DNA of 64,000 nucleotides from positions 61,663 to 125,662 of the forward strand of contig JARROA010000016.1 of NCBI GenBank assembly GCA_037384425.1, written 5' to 3'. The notes under the pieces were generated by a model that had not been told where the DNA came from, made no database searches, and saw only the letters and a program-made list of their open reading frames with translations. A program made the position numbers and the translations under genes. Position 1 is the stretch's first letter, and every line of letters begins with the position of its first letter. The DNA is from Thiodiazotropha sp037384425. Its GTDB lineage: Bacteria; Pseudomonadota; Gammaproteobacteria; Chromatiales; Chromatiaceae. Of this stretch, positions 25,843 to 35,800 are shown in pieces.

Positions 25843-26525
25843 GCTTCCGCCTCCGTCTGCGCCAGATTCGACAACAGGCTGGCCAGTTCGGCGCCTACCT
25901 TGAGGCCGACCGCGATATAGAGCAGCGGCAGGGTGCCGGCGGAGACCAGCTGCCCCAGGCTGTCCTGGATCAACATGGGCTGCAGGAAGGCCTCGCCTTC
26001 GAACAGGGCGACCACACCGATGAGAATGAAACTGGCGCCGGCAAAGCCCTCGATGATGCTGAGCATGCCGTGATGCAGTCGTGCGCCGGGCCGTGCCAGC
26101 AGCGGCAGGAAGAAGGCGGCGGCCAGGATCACGCCGCCCTGGAAGCCGCCCCCCGGTGTCAGGTGGCCGTGAAAGATGATGTAGAAACCGATGGTCATCA
26201 GCAGGGGGAAGAGCAGGGCGCCGCCGGAACGCAACACGAATCCGCCCTCGGTCAGGGTGCCGGCGGTGGTGTGGCGACGACCGAGTATCAGGCCGGCACC
26301 GCTGGCGGCGGCGAACAGGATCGACAGCTCGCCCAGGGTGTCGATGCCACGATAGGCCAGCACCACCGAGGTGACGATATTGGCGGCCCCGGTCTGCTGG
26401 GGTGCGGCGGACTGGATGGCGCCGCCGATCAGCATCGGGGTGGCGCCGAAGTCGATGGCGCTGGCGATGGCCAGCAGCATGAAGCCAAGGCCGCCGGCGA
26501 AGAGCAGTCCGGTGAGGTTACGCAT
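25839..26525 (-). CDS. MbhE-MrpB fusion-like membrane subunit
   Basis: The protein has 228 residues from ATG 26525; the longer upstream frame only shadows the DUF4040 gene. The first half resembles MbhE (NIVTSVVLAYRGIDTLGELSILFAAASGAG). The second half is MrpB-like (MTIGFYIIFHGHLTPGGGFQGGVILAAAFFL). MrpB alone is about 140 residues, so two subunits seem fused. It overlaps the DUF4040 gene by eight bases. Confidence 0.88.
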   Translation of the reverse strand: MRNLTGLLFAGGLGFMLLAIASAIDFGATPMLIGGAIQSAAPQQTGAANIVTSVVLAYRGIDTLGELSILFAAASGAGLILGRRHTTAGTLTEGGFVLRSGGALLFPLLMTIGFYIIFHGHLTPGGGFQGGVILAAAFFLPLLARPGARLHHGMLSIIEGFAGASFILIGVVALFEGEAFLQPMLIQDSLGQLVSAGTLPLLYIAVGLKVGAELASLLSNLAQTEAEA

Positions 26526-26829
26526 GAGGCTCCTCCCGCCGGTGGGCTCGCAACAGGTTGCGTCCCGGTTTGGCGTTCTCCAATCGCCAGATCCCCAGGC
26601 GGCGCAGGGCCAGCGCAAGAATCAGGCTGCTGAGACCGGCGCCCACGGCCGCTTCCGTCATGGCCACGTCAGGCGCCCGCAGCAGGGCGAAGAGCAGGGC
26701 GAGACCGAGCGAGACCACCGAGGCGGCGGCGACCGCGGCGATGTGATTGCGGACCAGCAGCACCATGGCGGCGGCGGTCAGCATCATCAGGCACAGAACC
26801 AGCAGGATCCAGATTTCAATCGCGCTCAT
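26518..26829 (-). CDS. MbhD-like DUF4040 subunit
   Basis: The protein has 103 residues from ATG 26829. Three membrane helices contain the DUF4040 signature APDVAMTEAAVGAGLSSLILALALR. In Mrp antiporters this piece is part of the large MrpA chain, while in Mbh/Mbx complexes it is a separate subunit, as here. It overlaps the MrpG-like gene by four bases. Confidence 0.88.
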   Translation of the reverse strand: MSAIEIWILLVLCLMMLTAAAMVLLVRNHIAAVAAASVVSLGLALLFALLRAPDVAMTEAAVGAGLSSLILALALRRLGIWRLENAKPGRNLLRAHRREEPHA

Positions 26830-27143
26830 GACTTCTCCTCCCTGGCGGTTTCGGTGTCCGGCCTGCGCCACGGCTGCACCCCGGCCATCAACAGCGCCCG
26901 GGCGATGGTGGAGGAGCCGAGAGGATTGGTGACCAGGATCATCACCGCGATCACCAGCAGTTTTGTCCACCAGGCGGGATAGAGCAGGGCGACGCCGAGC
27001 AGCAGCGACAGCGCGCCCAGGGTCACCGCCTTGGTGCCGGCCTGGATCCGGTTGTAGACATCGGGCATGCGCAGCAGGCCCAGGGCGCCGAGCAGGGTGA
27101 AGGCGGCACCGATCAGCAGCAGAATGTCGGCCAGCAGTCTCAT
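26826..27143 (-). CDS. mnhG: MrpG/MnhG-like subunit
   Basis: The protein has 105 residues with three membrane helices. The signature is LLGALGLLRMPDVYNRIQAGTKAVTLGALSLL. It overlaps the MrpF-like and DUF4040 genes by four bases each. Confidence 0.9.
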   Translation of the reverse strand: MRLLADILLLIGAAFTLLGALGLLRMPDVYNRIQAGTKAVTLGALSLLLGVALLYPAWWTKLLVIAVMILVTNPLGSSTIARALLMAGVQPWRRPDTETAREEKS

Positions 27144-27406
27144 GATCCGTTCCCCTCGATGGCGCGGGCCAGGGCGACGATGCCGACGAAGGCCAGGGTG
27201 CCGTAGATCAGGGCTACGTCCAGGTAGAGCGGGCTGCTCAGGAGAGCGGCGATCACCGCCAGTCCCGAGGTGGTGATGACCGCCAGGGTGTCGGCGGCCA
27301 CCACCCGGTCGGGGGCGGCGGGGCCGAGCAGCAGCCGCAGCAGGCTCAACAGCACGGCCAGTCCCAGCATCGCCAGGGCGATGGTTTCCAGAAGCGTCAA
27401 TGTCAT
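27140..27406 (-). CDS. mnhF: MrpF/MnhF-like subunit
   Basis: The protein has 88 residues and three membrane helices. The signature is LLLGPAAPDRVVAADTLAVI, then DVALIYGTLAFVGIVALAR. It overlaps its neighbours by four bases. Confidence 0.9.
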   Translation of the reverse strand: MTLTLLETIALAMLGLAVLLSLLRLLLGPAAPDRVVAADTLAVITTSGLAVIAALLSSPLYLDVALIYGTLAFVGIVALARAIEGNGS

Positions 27407-27930
27407 TTAACGAAGCCCTTCAGCGTGCGTTCGAATTGGCGGGTGATGGTTTCGGTGGCGCCCTCGATATCGAGATCGGGCGGGGCGTCGATCCAATGGA
27501 TCAGCAGGATCTGGTCTTTGACGTCGACCGTGAGTGTGCCCGGGGTGAGGGTAATGCTGTTGGCCAGGATGAGGCGTCCCAGTTGTGATTTCAGTTCAGT
27601 GCGTACTTCCACCAGCGCGGGCTGCAACGGCAGGGAGGGTGAGAGGACCCGGCGCGCCATGTCCAGGTTGGCGCGTACCAGCGCGAGCAGAAAGACACCG
27701 AGGTAGGCGAGGAAGGCCGGGATGGCGGCGAGTGTGAAACGCAGGCCGGCGAAGATCTCCAGATGGGGTCGGCTGATCAGGGTGATCACCAGCGCCACCA
27801 GCAGGCCGGCGATCAGTTCGGCCGGATCGAGGCTGCCGGTGAGCAGCAGCCAGAGCACGAACAGCAGGACGAACAGGAACAGGCCGGCGGCGAGGTCGCT
27901 GGAGGTCGCTTCGCGGGGATTGGTATTCAT
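27403..27930 (-). CDS. mnhE: MrpE/MnhE-like subunit, first gene of the operon
   Basis: The protein has 175 residues. Membrane helices lie in the first 90, then the soluble MrpE domain has NSITLTPGTLTVDVKDQILLIHWID. It is the first gene of a 14-gene minus-strand operon ending at 15921, so its promoter must lie in 27931-28413. That region is shared with the divergent TonB-dependent receptor gene. Confidence 0.9.
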   Translation of the reverse strand: MNTNPREATSSDLAAGLFLFVLLFVLWLLLTGSLDPAELIAGLLVALVITLISRPHLEIFAGLRFTLAAIPAFLAYLGVFLLALVRANLDMARRVLSPSLPLQPALVEVRTELKSQLGRLILANSITLTPGTLTVDVKDQILLIHWIDAPPDLDIEGATETITRQFERTLKGFVK

Positions 27931-28413
27931 ATTCCATCCACCCTTCTTATTTCGTTACATCGCTGCCGGTCTTTCATTGCCGGCTTCAACTATCAGAACA
28001 CGTGTCTGTTACCGCAACATGACGCCACCGATCGATTGTGTTGTCAATCAGGTGGCATCAGTTTTTTGCGCATATCCCGGTATTGTCAGCCAGGATGCTC
28101 ATGTCCCGATCGGCAGGTGCTGGAACGGGTTAAGTGTTGCTGGGCCAGGAGTTCCTGATCGCTGAGTCTCTCGTGGGCGCGGGATGAGTTGGTCTGGCGC
28201 AAGCGTTGGGTGCGTGGACAATGACGAAGAAATCTCCGTTTGGTACCGGCCATGGGTGGGTGTAATTCCACGCCAAATCGTCATATGACACAGCGCATTT
28301 CGTTATTCAGAGAAAAAACGCATCAATCTCATAGAGATACGGTATGGCTCATGTTTTGCACTCCCTCTGGCTTTTTAAGTGTATTGGTCCAATTCATGAC
28401 AAAGGGGTGTTGC
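27931..28413. other. Divergent intergenic region, no gene seen
   Basis: About 480 bases lie between mnhE and the divergent TonB receptor. Short open frames here look like chance. It must hold promoters for both transcripts. No Fur box, cobalamin riboswitch or sigma-54 site with correct spacing was found by eye. Confidence 0.4.
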
Positions 28414-30684
28414 ATGCGCAATTGGATTTTGTTTCGAGGTCACAAGCAGGCGCTTAGCGGGCTTATGGCGGGTGTCTTGTTCGCCACAGGGCAATGGGGT
28501 CACGCGGGGGATATGGATGATGTCAACGTGATTCATGTGGAATCGACCACCATAGACGATAAATTCGAGAACAAACGGGGTGAGTCCTCCAATATCGCGG
28601 TGATCAGCGGTGAAAAGGTGGACAAGGCGCATGCCGAGAATATCCAGCAGTTGTTGCAGAGCGTGCCTGGGGTAACCACCGAACTGCAGGCCGGAGACTC
28701 GCTGAAGATCCATATCCGCGGTATCGAAAACCAGGTCTACATGGGCGAAAAGCCCGGGGTCGCCATTGTCATCGATGGCGTACCGGTGTTCGAGCGCACC
28801 GGAAGGGTCAACATCGATATGGACAACATCGAGTCGATCAAAGTGGTCAAGGGTGGCGCTTCCTACCTTTTCGGCGATGACGCCCTGGCCGGTGCGGTGA
28901 TCATCACCACGAAGCGGGGTGCCAAATATCAGGGCTACACCCTGGCGGCCGAGGTGGGCAGTTTCGGCTACACCAAGGGTCTGGCCCGGGCCGGATTCTC
29001 CAATGAAAGCGCCAGCGGACATGTGCAGGTAAGCCGTCGGAATACGGACGGCTACCACGACGATTCGGGTTCCACCGCCGAGTATCTCAACGGCAAATTG
29101 ATGTACTACCTTGACGACACCAGCGAAATTTCTCTGGGGTTGGAGCTGTCGGATCGCAACAAGAACAGCCATGGTGCGGTGAAAGGGGAGGTCGCTGCAG
29201 AGGAGGATCCGAAGAGCACCGACATCTACAGCTATAACGACTACTCCAACCACTACGACGTGGAGCTGGCGAAATACTTCATCACTTACTCCAAGAACTT
29301 CAACGAGAGTGACAATCTGATGGTCAATCTCTACCGCTACGGGGATGAGACCCAATTCTATTCCAAACCCAACAGCATCGACCCCAGACTGTACGAGAAC
29401 CTGAACCTCTACGATCAGGTGCAGCGGGGCCTGAAATCGGAATTCCGCTCAGGTGGTGAGTCCCTGGCCTGGATGGCGGCGCTGGACTTGCGTGACAATC
29501 GCTATGAGAACAACACACTGGCGGCGATTGATATCTACGACCGTCGCGGCAATCTTACCGATACGGCGGGTGATACCCTGTCGGACGATGCCACCGACGA
29601 GACGGTGCAGGCTGTCTACGGCGAAGTGAAATACCATTTGATGCAGCCTCTGACGGTGACCATTAACGGCCGCTACGACCACATCGAGTATGACTACGGT
29701 TCGAAGCTGAGCAGTCTGGAACTGAACAAGGCTTTCGACGTGAGGTCCTGGCGCCTGGGGATGAATTACCAGCTGGCAGAGACCAAGGACATTTATGCCA
29801 ATGTCTCCACCGGCTTCCGTGCTCCCTCCATCACACAGCTCTTCGCCGGCGACATCAGTCCCACCGGCAGCACTGACAGCAATCCTGATCTGGAGCCCGA
29901 GCACGCCATCAACAAGGAGATCGGTTTCCGCGCCAAAACAACCCTGTTCGGTGCGCCGGCCGACCTGGATCTGGCCATCTTTCAGATCGACCGCAAGGAC
30001 TACATCATGTCCACCTCCGGCCAATATTCGGAAAACGACGTCACCAACGACTATTACGACAACATCGGCGGAGTGCGTAACCGCGGGCTCGAACTGGCCC
30101 TGAGCGGGCAACCGTCAAGCGATATCAGTTGGAATCTTGCCTACACATTTCTGGATGCCCACTATACCGACTACGACAACTTCAATCTGCTGCTGGGCAA
30201 CCGCTACGGGCGCAACGGACAGGTGGATTGCTCGGTGCTCGATCCCGACAACTCCTACTGCATCGAGCACTACGACAACAACGGCAACCGGGTGCCCAGG
30301 GTGCCTAAACATCATCTCAATCTCTCCGTGGGCTGGCGTGTGGCGAACCATTGGACAGTTAGCGGCGAGTTCGACGCCTCCAGCGCCTACCTTGTCGACG
30401 AGATCAACCGGGTGGAGGTCGAGGGTCACGAGACCTTCAACCTGCTGGTCAGCTACGATCACAAATTGGGGTGTTCCGAATGGTCCTGGTTCCTGCGGGT
30501 CGATAACCTATTCGATCAGGATTACTACAATACCGCCCGCGGCGGTACCGGAGACGCCAAGACCGTCGATAGCGATGGCGACGGCATCTACGACACTTAC
30601 GACGGTGTCTACAATGCGAATGATGTCTCTATCGTCGTCAATCCCGGGCGCAGCTACACGGCGGGCTTGAGTGTCAGCTTCTGA
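28414..30684 (+). CDS. TonB-dependent outer membrane receptor
   Basis: The protein has 756 residues from ATG 28414, which has AAGGGG seven bases upstream; the frame is open to 28240 but without signal-peptide logic. A signal peptide (1-32) precedes the plug domain (about 50-165) with IAVISGEKVDKAHAENIQQLLQSVPGV and IDMDNIESIKVVKGGASYLFGDDALAGAVIITTKRG. The beta-barrel follows and ends in an aromatic residue (LSVSF). The length fits siderophore, vitamin or metal receptors. No transporter, ExbB/D or TonB genes are nearby, so the substrate is open. Near the C-terminus an Asp-rich stretch (DSDGDGIYDTYDG) could bind calcium. Confidence 0.9.
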   Translation: MRNWILFRGHKQALSGLMAGVLFATGQWGHAGDMDDVNVIHVESTTIDDKFENKRGESSNIAVISGEKVDKAHAENIQQLLQSVPGVTTELQAGDSLKIHIRGIENQVYMGEKPGVAIVIDGVPVFERTGRVNIDMDNIESIKVVKGGASYLFGDDALAGAVIITTKRGAKYQGYTLAAEVGSFGYTKGLARAGFSNESASGHVQVSRRNTDGYHDDSGSTAEYLNGKLMYYLDDTSEISLGLELSDRNKNSHGAVKGEVAAEEDPKSTDIYSYNDYSNHYDVELAKYFITYSKNFNESDNLMVNLYRYGDETQFYSKPNSIDPRLYENLNLYDQVQRGLKSEFRSGGESLAWMAALDLRDNRYENNTLAAIDIYDRRGNLTDTAGDTLSDDATDETVQAVYGEVKYHLMQPLTVTINGRYDHIEYDYGSKLSSLELNKAFDVRSWRLGMNYQLAETKDIYANVSTGFRAPSITQLFAGDISPTGSTDSNPDLEPEHAINKEIGFRAKTTLFGAPADLDLAIFQIDRKDYIMSTSGQYSENDVTNDYYDNIGGVRNRGLELALSGQPSSDISWNLAYTFLDAHYTDYDNFNLLLGNRYGRNGQVDCSVLDPDNSYCIEHYDNNGNRVPRVPKHHLNLSVGWRVANHWTVSGEFDASSAYLVDEINRVEVEGHETFNLLVSYDHKLGCSEWSWFLRVDNLFDQDYYNTARGGTGDAKTVDSDGDGIYDTYDGVYNANDVSIVVNPGRSYTAGLSVSF

Positions 30685-30711
30685 CGCAACCGGGGTATCG
30701 GTGCGGATTCA

Positions 30712-30763
30712 ATATCCTGCCAAGTCTCATCTCCCGACGGGGAGAGGGGGCTTGGCAGGATAT
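30712..30763. terminator. Long hairpin between convergent genes
   Basis: ATATCCTGCCAAG (30712-30724) pairs perfectly with CTTGGCAGGATAT (30751-30763), and CTCCC/GGGAG can pair inside the loop. It lies between two convergent genes, so it could end transcription both ways. There is no long T run. Confidence 0.55.
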
Positions 30764-30792
30764 CTCTGAACCCGTCCAAGTGGATTGGTCCT

Positions 30793-31776
30793 TCACTCAG
30801 TTATCGTGATGGTGAAAGGGCGCCTATCGGACAGAGTGTCGCGAACAACTAACGATGCGCTAATCTTCTGTAAACCGCCAGTGCAGGATTGAAACGTATG
30901 GCCTAAAGGCACTTCGTAACGAAATGAGCGTCCTTGTTTTACGCAGAAGTGGACATTTTCATCTCCGTATCCAGAATACCCTGAATAATCGCCCTGAATT
31001 CTAAATTCAGGGTTCAGGTTATAGGCTCTTCCCTTGCCGTCGTAAGTTATATAGAGAATACCTATCGATCCTACCCCTAGCTGATTTCTTATATTTATAC
31101 ATTCATCAGGATCCATGTTAAACCATCCTCGCACAACAATTATTCTCTCTGGATCGAACTCATTTTCATTTCTCCAGTGCTCCGTAAATGATGCGAAGGA
31201 GACGAGTTTGGTTGTCCCGTTACAAATAAATGTGCCGGATGATACTTTTGGTGAATGGAAAGGCGAAGAATGCGTACCAGCAACACCTTCTTCTTCTCGG
31301 TTTATGGGAAAAAAGCTGTGCGGACCGCAAAAATGCTTTTTGCCGCGAACATTAATGTAATCCCCGACATTCCCTACTTGCTGCGCCATTATAAGCAGAT
31401 CTATAAACGATTTAGGTAGTGATAATAACGATACAAATGCGGCGGGATCAGTTTTAAAAGGCATCGGCACCAAGCGTTCCCGCGGAACTTCTCTGTCCGA
31501 TGAAACCACACTCGAATTCATGCCATCCCAGTAAATCGTGAATGATTCTTTGACCTCGTCTAAATCTTCTTCAGGCGGCGTCAAAGAAAATGTCATGCAG
31601 CGACCGGTGGGTTTGCATTTTTCCGCATCAGTGGGTAACTGGGTGTCGACATAACTAAAATAGGGACCGCATTTGGTTGCATTTGCCAACTCGACTGAAT
31701 GAGCAGTAGTTGGATATATAATGCAAAATAGTGCGAACATGGAGTATAAGTCGATATAGATGGATTTCAATTTCAT
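30793..31776 (-). CDS. Secreted protein with a DUF1036-like domain
   Basis: The protein has 327 residues with a signal peptide (about 8-28, LYSMFALFCIIYPTTAHS) and about ten Cys in the mature part, which suggests disulfides. The C-terminal half looks like DUF1036: FICNGTTKLVSFASF, IIVVRGWFNMDPDECINI, GILYITYDGKGRAY and HFCVKQGRSFRYE match the order of that family. The N-terminal half is not recognised. Base composition is visibly AT-richer than its neighbours, and it stands alone between a hairpin and a repeat element, which suggests transfer. Confidence 0.7.
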   Translation of the reverse strand: MKLKSIYIDLYSMFALFCIIYPTTAHSVELANATKCGPYFSYVDTQLPTDAEKCKPTGRCMTFSLTPPEEDLDEVKESFTIYWDGMNSSVVSSDREVPRERLVPMPFKTDPAAFVSLLSLPKSFIDLLIMAQQVGNVGDYINVRGKKHFCGPHSFFPINREEEGVAGTHSSPFHSPKVSSGTFICNGTTKLVSFASFTEHWRNENEFDPERIIVVRGWFNMDPDECINIRNQLGVGSIGILYITYDGKGRAYNLNPEFRIQGDYSGYSGYGDENVHFCVKQGRSFRYEVPLGHTFQSCTGGLQKISASLVVRDTLSDRRPFTITITE

Positions 31777-32187
31777 CGATGTGCCTCTAAAAGATCCCGC
31801 TCTCCTTTGAAAGCCAGATTCTTCCCAATAGTTTCGAATATTCTCTATGCGCCTGATCGATCATGAGCTGGATCTCATGGCTTTCGACGATCAGTCGTCG
31901 ATACGGCGATGGAAGACGACTGCAACCTTCCTGTCACTTGCTTTCCTGATGGTGTTTCCTCCTGATAGACAAAACGGGATCAGGTCTGAATGGCACTTAC
32001 TTAAGCGAAATGGTGCAGAGATGGTTGAAGGATTACGGTGTGGCAAGCCGCACTTATACGTGATCAGGCCGTAGGGTGCGGTTTGCCGTGCCGAAACATG
32101 GCTTAAGAAATCGCCATTCGGGTCAGAACTAAATATTCCCTAATGCTAGAGGAAGCTGCGATTTGACCCCTGTGCTTGTCGATCCGA
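31777..32187. other. Intergenic region dominated by a MITE-like repeat
   Basis: The stretch holds the repeat element at 31980-32130. Nothing else is recognised; short frames on the plus strand run into the repeat. Confidence 0.5.
31980..32130. repeat. MITE-like element with GGCACTTACTTAAGC ends, copy 1
   Basis: The left end CTGAATGGCACTTACTTAAG (from 31986) is matched by an inverted right end GCTTAAGAAATCGCCATTCG (32101-32120). Inside is a pair of GC hairpins (GGTGTGGCAAGCCGCAC at 32038 and GTAGGGTGCGGTTTGCCG at 32071). The same design is seen at 60004-60185. No transposase is inside. Confidence 0.7.
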
Positions 32188-32793
32188 TCAATCCGGATTT
32201 TTGCGCCTCAGCCAGTAGAGACCGGCAAGGCTCGTAATGAGCAGGAGCACGGGAGCGGGTTCCGGGACCTGTGTGCTCGCGGTGATGTTGATTTCCACGC
32301 CGTTGACTTGCGCCGTCAAAGGCGCGCCGATGCTGTCGCCCAGCGCGTTGATGCTCAAGGCAAGCGTACTCATCCCTTCGATCAAAGTATCGAAGGTCAA
32401 GGTGGCCAGGCTGAAGTCGGCTAGCTGGAGGTTGTCCAAATCATCGGCTAGATCCAGCGACAGTTCGAACAGGTTGACGACGCCGGGAGTGCTGTCTTCG
32501 ATCGCACGTACACTTCCCAGGTCAAAAAGATCCAGTTGATTGCCGAAGTTCACGCCATCGGCTCCCGCAAAGGAGAGCATCGTGGCGTCGTACACGAGAT
32601 CCAAATCAAACACGCCCAGGGATGGGGCAGCGCCACCGGTAAGCTCCGAGATGGCGATTTCGACAGTGAGCGGTGTACCGACCTCGAGCTCCTGATAGTT
32701 CGGGATCAGGTCGATGGTAATGGCTTGTACAGGGCCTGTAGTGGCCAGCATCAGCCAGCCGCAGAGGCAGAACGAGCGTGTGATCCATTGCAT
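32188..32793 (-). CDS. PEP-CTERM surface protein with cohesin-like domain
   Basis: The protein has 201 residues from ATG 32793, with GGAGAGAG just before it. A signal peptide (1-24) is followed by a beta-sandwich region that resembles cohesin: EVGTPLTVEIAIS, GVFDLDLVYDATMLSFAG and FSLATLTFDTL. The C-terminus is a PEP-CTERM sorting signal: VPEPAP, a hydrophobic helix and a basic tail (LRRKNPD). Exosortase would process this signal so that the protein is exported to the surface or matrix. It is 31 bases downstream of a gene whose product ends in a dockerin. Cohesin and dockerin domains bind each other in cellulosomes, so the two may form a complex. The exosortase is not in the window. Confidence 0.8.
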   Translation of the reverse strand: MQWITRSFCLCGWLMLATTGPVQAITIDLIPNYQELEVGTPLTVEIAISELTGGAAPSLGVFDLDLVYDATMLSFAGADGVNFGNQLDLFDLGSVRAIEDSTPGVVNLFELSLDLADDLDNLQLADFSLATLTFDTLIEGMSTLALSINALGDSIGAPLTAQVNGVEINITASTQVPEPAPVLLLITSLAGLYWLRRKNPD

Positions 32794-32824
32794 TTCTCTC
32801 TCCTTCACTGACAGTTGATAAGAA

Positions 32825-35800
32825 CTACTCTGTTGCGCATCTTGGACGGCTGCATAGCAGGACGAGCGTTCTAGCATCCAGCGCGGTGATCAGCCCATCT
32901 TGATCCAGATCACAAGCCGGGCCGCAAGCGGATGCTTCCACTGTCTTGTTGCGGTCGAGCAGAAGGATGCTTAGATCGTCGCGGTCCACATCGCCATCGC
33001 TGTCGTAGTCGCCCGGTATGGTCTCGGCTTTCGGCACGAAGGCGGCAAAACGGGTGAAGTGGCTGGTGTCGAAGGTGACCGTGCTGTTCAGCCAGTTGAT
33101 ATGGATATTGTCGATCCCCGAGTCAGGGTCGTTTTGATAGACCCATTGCTGGTCGCTCACCCGAAAGTAACCGATCTTGAGGTCGGCCTCGAAAGCCTCC
33201 TGGCTCATGTCAACAGGTTTCTCGAACTGGAGGGTGATTGTCACCCGGTGGTTGGTATCGATGCGGACCGCGTCATCCTCGAAGAAAAAGTCATAGACGG
33301 CGCTCACTGTCTGGTCGCTGTTGCTGGATGCGGCGTCATCCGGATTTCCGTAGCGTTTGACTGTCAGCTTCACCGCCTGGGTGTCGCTGCCAACGAGGGC
33401 GAACGGCGGAACATAGACCTGGGTGTTATCCTGGGTGCCCATGATGGATGTGTCGCCGCCGATGGCATTGAAGAAGTTGGTGCTGGAGGTGCTGAGCAGA
33501 TTGTCCGCCACCTCGAAGCTGAAACTGGCGCTGGCCGGGTAGCCTGGAATCACCGGCTGACTACTCTCGGCGATGTCGATGCGGACCAGGCTCTCACCCG
33601 TCGCCACCTCGCAGGTGGCCAGATACTTGCCGGCGGTGATCGTCTGCCAGTCTAAGCTGTTGCAGCCGTTGGTGGTGTCATGTCCGTGTGCAGTGATGAT
33701 CGGTGCCGCAAGCAGGGCGATGTCGGTGGTGAAGGTGACCTGCAGGGTCTTCACGCCGGCGCTCTCGCTAACCGTCGACCAGCTGTCGAACAGGGGCGGC
33801 GTGGGACTGAGCATGATCGGATTGGAAAGAACCAGTGTCTGGTTCGGATTCAGCGTCAGTGTGCCGCTGGCCGGATACTGAACCGTCGAGTAACCCGTGG
33901 CGTGGATGCCAAGTACGTAGTCGCCGGCCGGGAGATCGGCGATGGCGAAATGGCCGGCGATGGTAATGCCTGTCTTGTAACTGTCGAGGGCCGGATTATA
34001 GGCCACCACTTGCGCGTCATTGATGGCTGTGGCGGTTACGTCGACCACCTGCCCGCTGATCGAACCGGCTTGTGGGTCGAGGGCGATGTCATAGCTCGTG
34101 TTGGGAAGGCTCACGCTTACCGTCGCGCTGAAATCGGCATAACCCGGCTTGGTGACGAGGAGATTGTAGTCGTCCGCAGCCAGACCGCTGACGGCATAGG
34201 CCCCGGTCGTGTCGCTCACGCCCGTTTTGCTGTTGCTGGAGAACTCCACGCGAGCGCCCGCAACAGGTAGTCCGGTAACGGCGTTCGTGATCGAGCCACT
34301 GAGTGTGGCGCCGGTAGAGAGGGTAATGTCCTGTACCGTGGTGGCGCCACTGGTCACCACGACGCCTTCGTAGGTTTGGTCGACAAAACCCTGGGAGAGG
34401 ACGCGCAAGGTGTAGCGACCTGTCGGCAGGTGACCGATGCGATAGACTGGTGCGAAAGTGGGCCAAGCGAAAGCATCGCCGAGGGTGGAGCCCGACGGGT
34501 GATCTTCGTTGAAGGCAATGATGACGGTCATGCGCGGATTGAAATCGGCTTCTGAGGGATAGTTGATGACTCCCTCCAGTACCCCGGTGTCAGTGGTAGG
34601 CAGCAGCTGGAAATCCTGATCGGTGAGTGTTTCGCCTTTGGCCAGAGTCCACTGGAGACGGTCTTTTATCAGTATGTATTCTCCCCGATCTGTTCGATAC
34701 TCCGAATAGAGCAGCCCATCCACCATGCCGGGTGGTAAGGCCAGATGGTAATTGCCGACGATCTCTGTTGGATGCGGCAGGAAGTAACCGGTGTAGCCGT
34801 CATCAATTTCACCTAAAGCGAGAATTGAAATTGGTTCTTGTGTGCGATAGAGATAGTCGCTGGGAATGGCGACGATACCGTTCTGGCAAATATCTTGGTT
34901 TCCGATTTCATATCCGTTATCGAGATAGTGGGGTAACAGAATACCGTTGCTGTCTTTTTGGCAGGTGTTGCTGAGGAAGTCAGCCACTTGGCCGGAGACA
35001 GCGGTTGCCTGATCGGCTCTGCGCAGTACCAGATCGAGATCGGTCTGCTCTCCCGAAGTGACGACAACCCCGTTTCTGGTCGTCATGACCCAGCCGTTTT
35101 TCAACGCACGTACGGTGTATTCGCCAGGAGGTACGAAGTCCAGCGTGTACTGACCCAGGGCGTCGGTAAAGGGGAGTTCTCCAACGTCCAACTCGTTACC
35201 GTCCGCGTCGAAGCCTTGGATTTCGATCTCTGCCCCAACGATCGGAATGCCCGCCGTGTCGGTCACCACCCCTTCGATGCTGCCGGACGGCAGCATCACC
35301 ATGTCGGGCGCCTCGGTGCAGGGGAGGCCTGGCGTGATTGAAAAGGGGCCGACAAAGCGCTCGCCGCTGCCGTACTTGATCCCATCGAGGACTATCGGAT
35401 CTAAATCACCGGTTTGGATGAAGGCGTAAGCCTGATCGGTGACAGGGAGCGACGTACTATAATATCCACCCCAGCCGGTCCTTACACGAGGGACTTCGAG
35501 GATACCGGTGTGTGGCCAGACCTCTACGTCCTGAACCCCCACTCCCTGCTCGTTGACGACACGTCCCGATATACACCCCCCCTCGGTCAGGGCGAAATCC
35601 GGTCCGCGTGCTCCCTGAATCGTGACTTGATAGAGACCTGGGGCAATCTCTGCCGTATAGATTGTCGGATCCGGCGTGTCTATATTCAGAACGGCGCCTC
35701 GAGTCACTAACACATAGAACTCACCGGGCGAGGGGAGCACCCAGATTCTGTAGAGTCCGGTTTCGTCGGTTGTCGCGTCATGCCAGCCCGGGCCCTCCTT

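Noticed and set aside
28052..28070. Sigma-54 promoter TGGCA...TTGC before the TonB receptor
   Set aside because: The GG and GC dinucleotides are 12 bases apart, not the required 10.
28240..28413. Longer start for the TonB receptor
   Set aside because: The added residues would bury the signal peptide; ATG 28414 has the better ribosome binding site.
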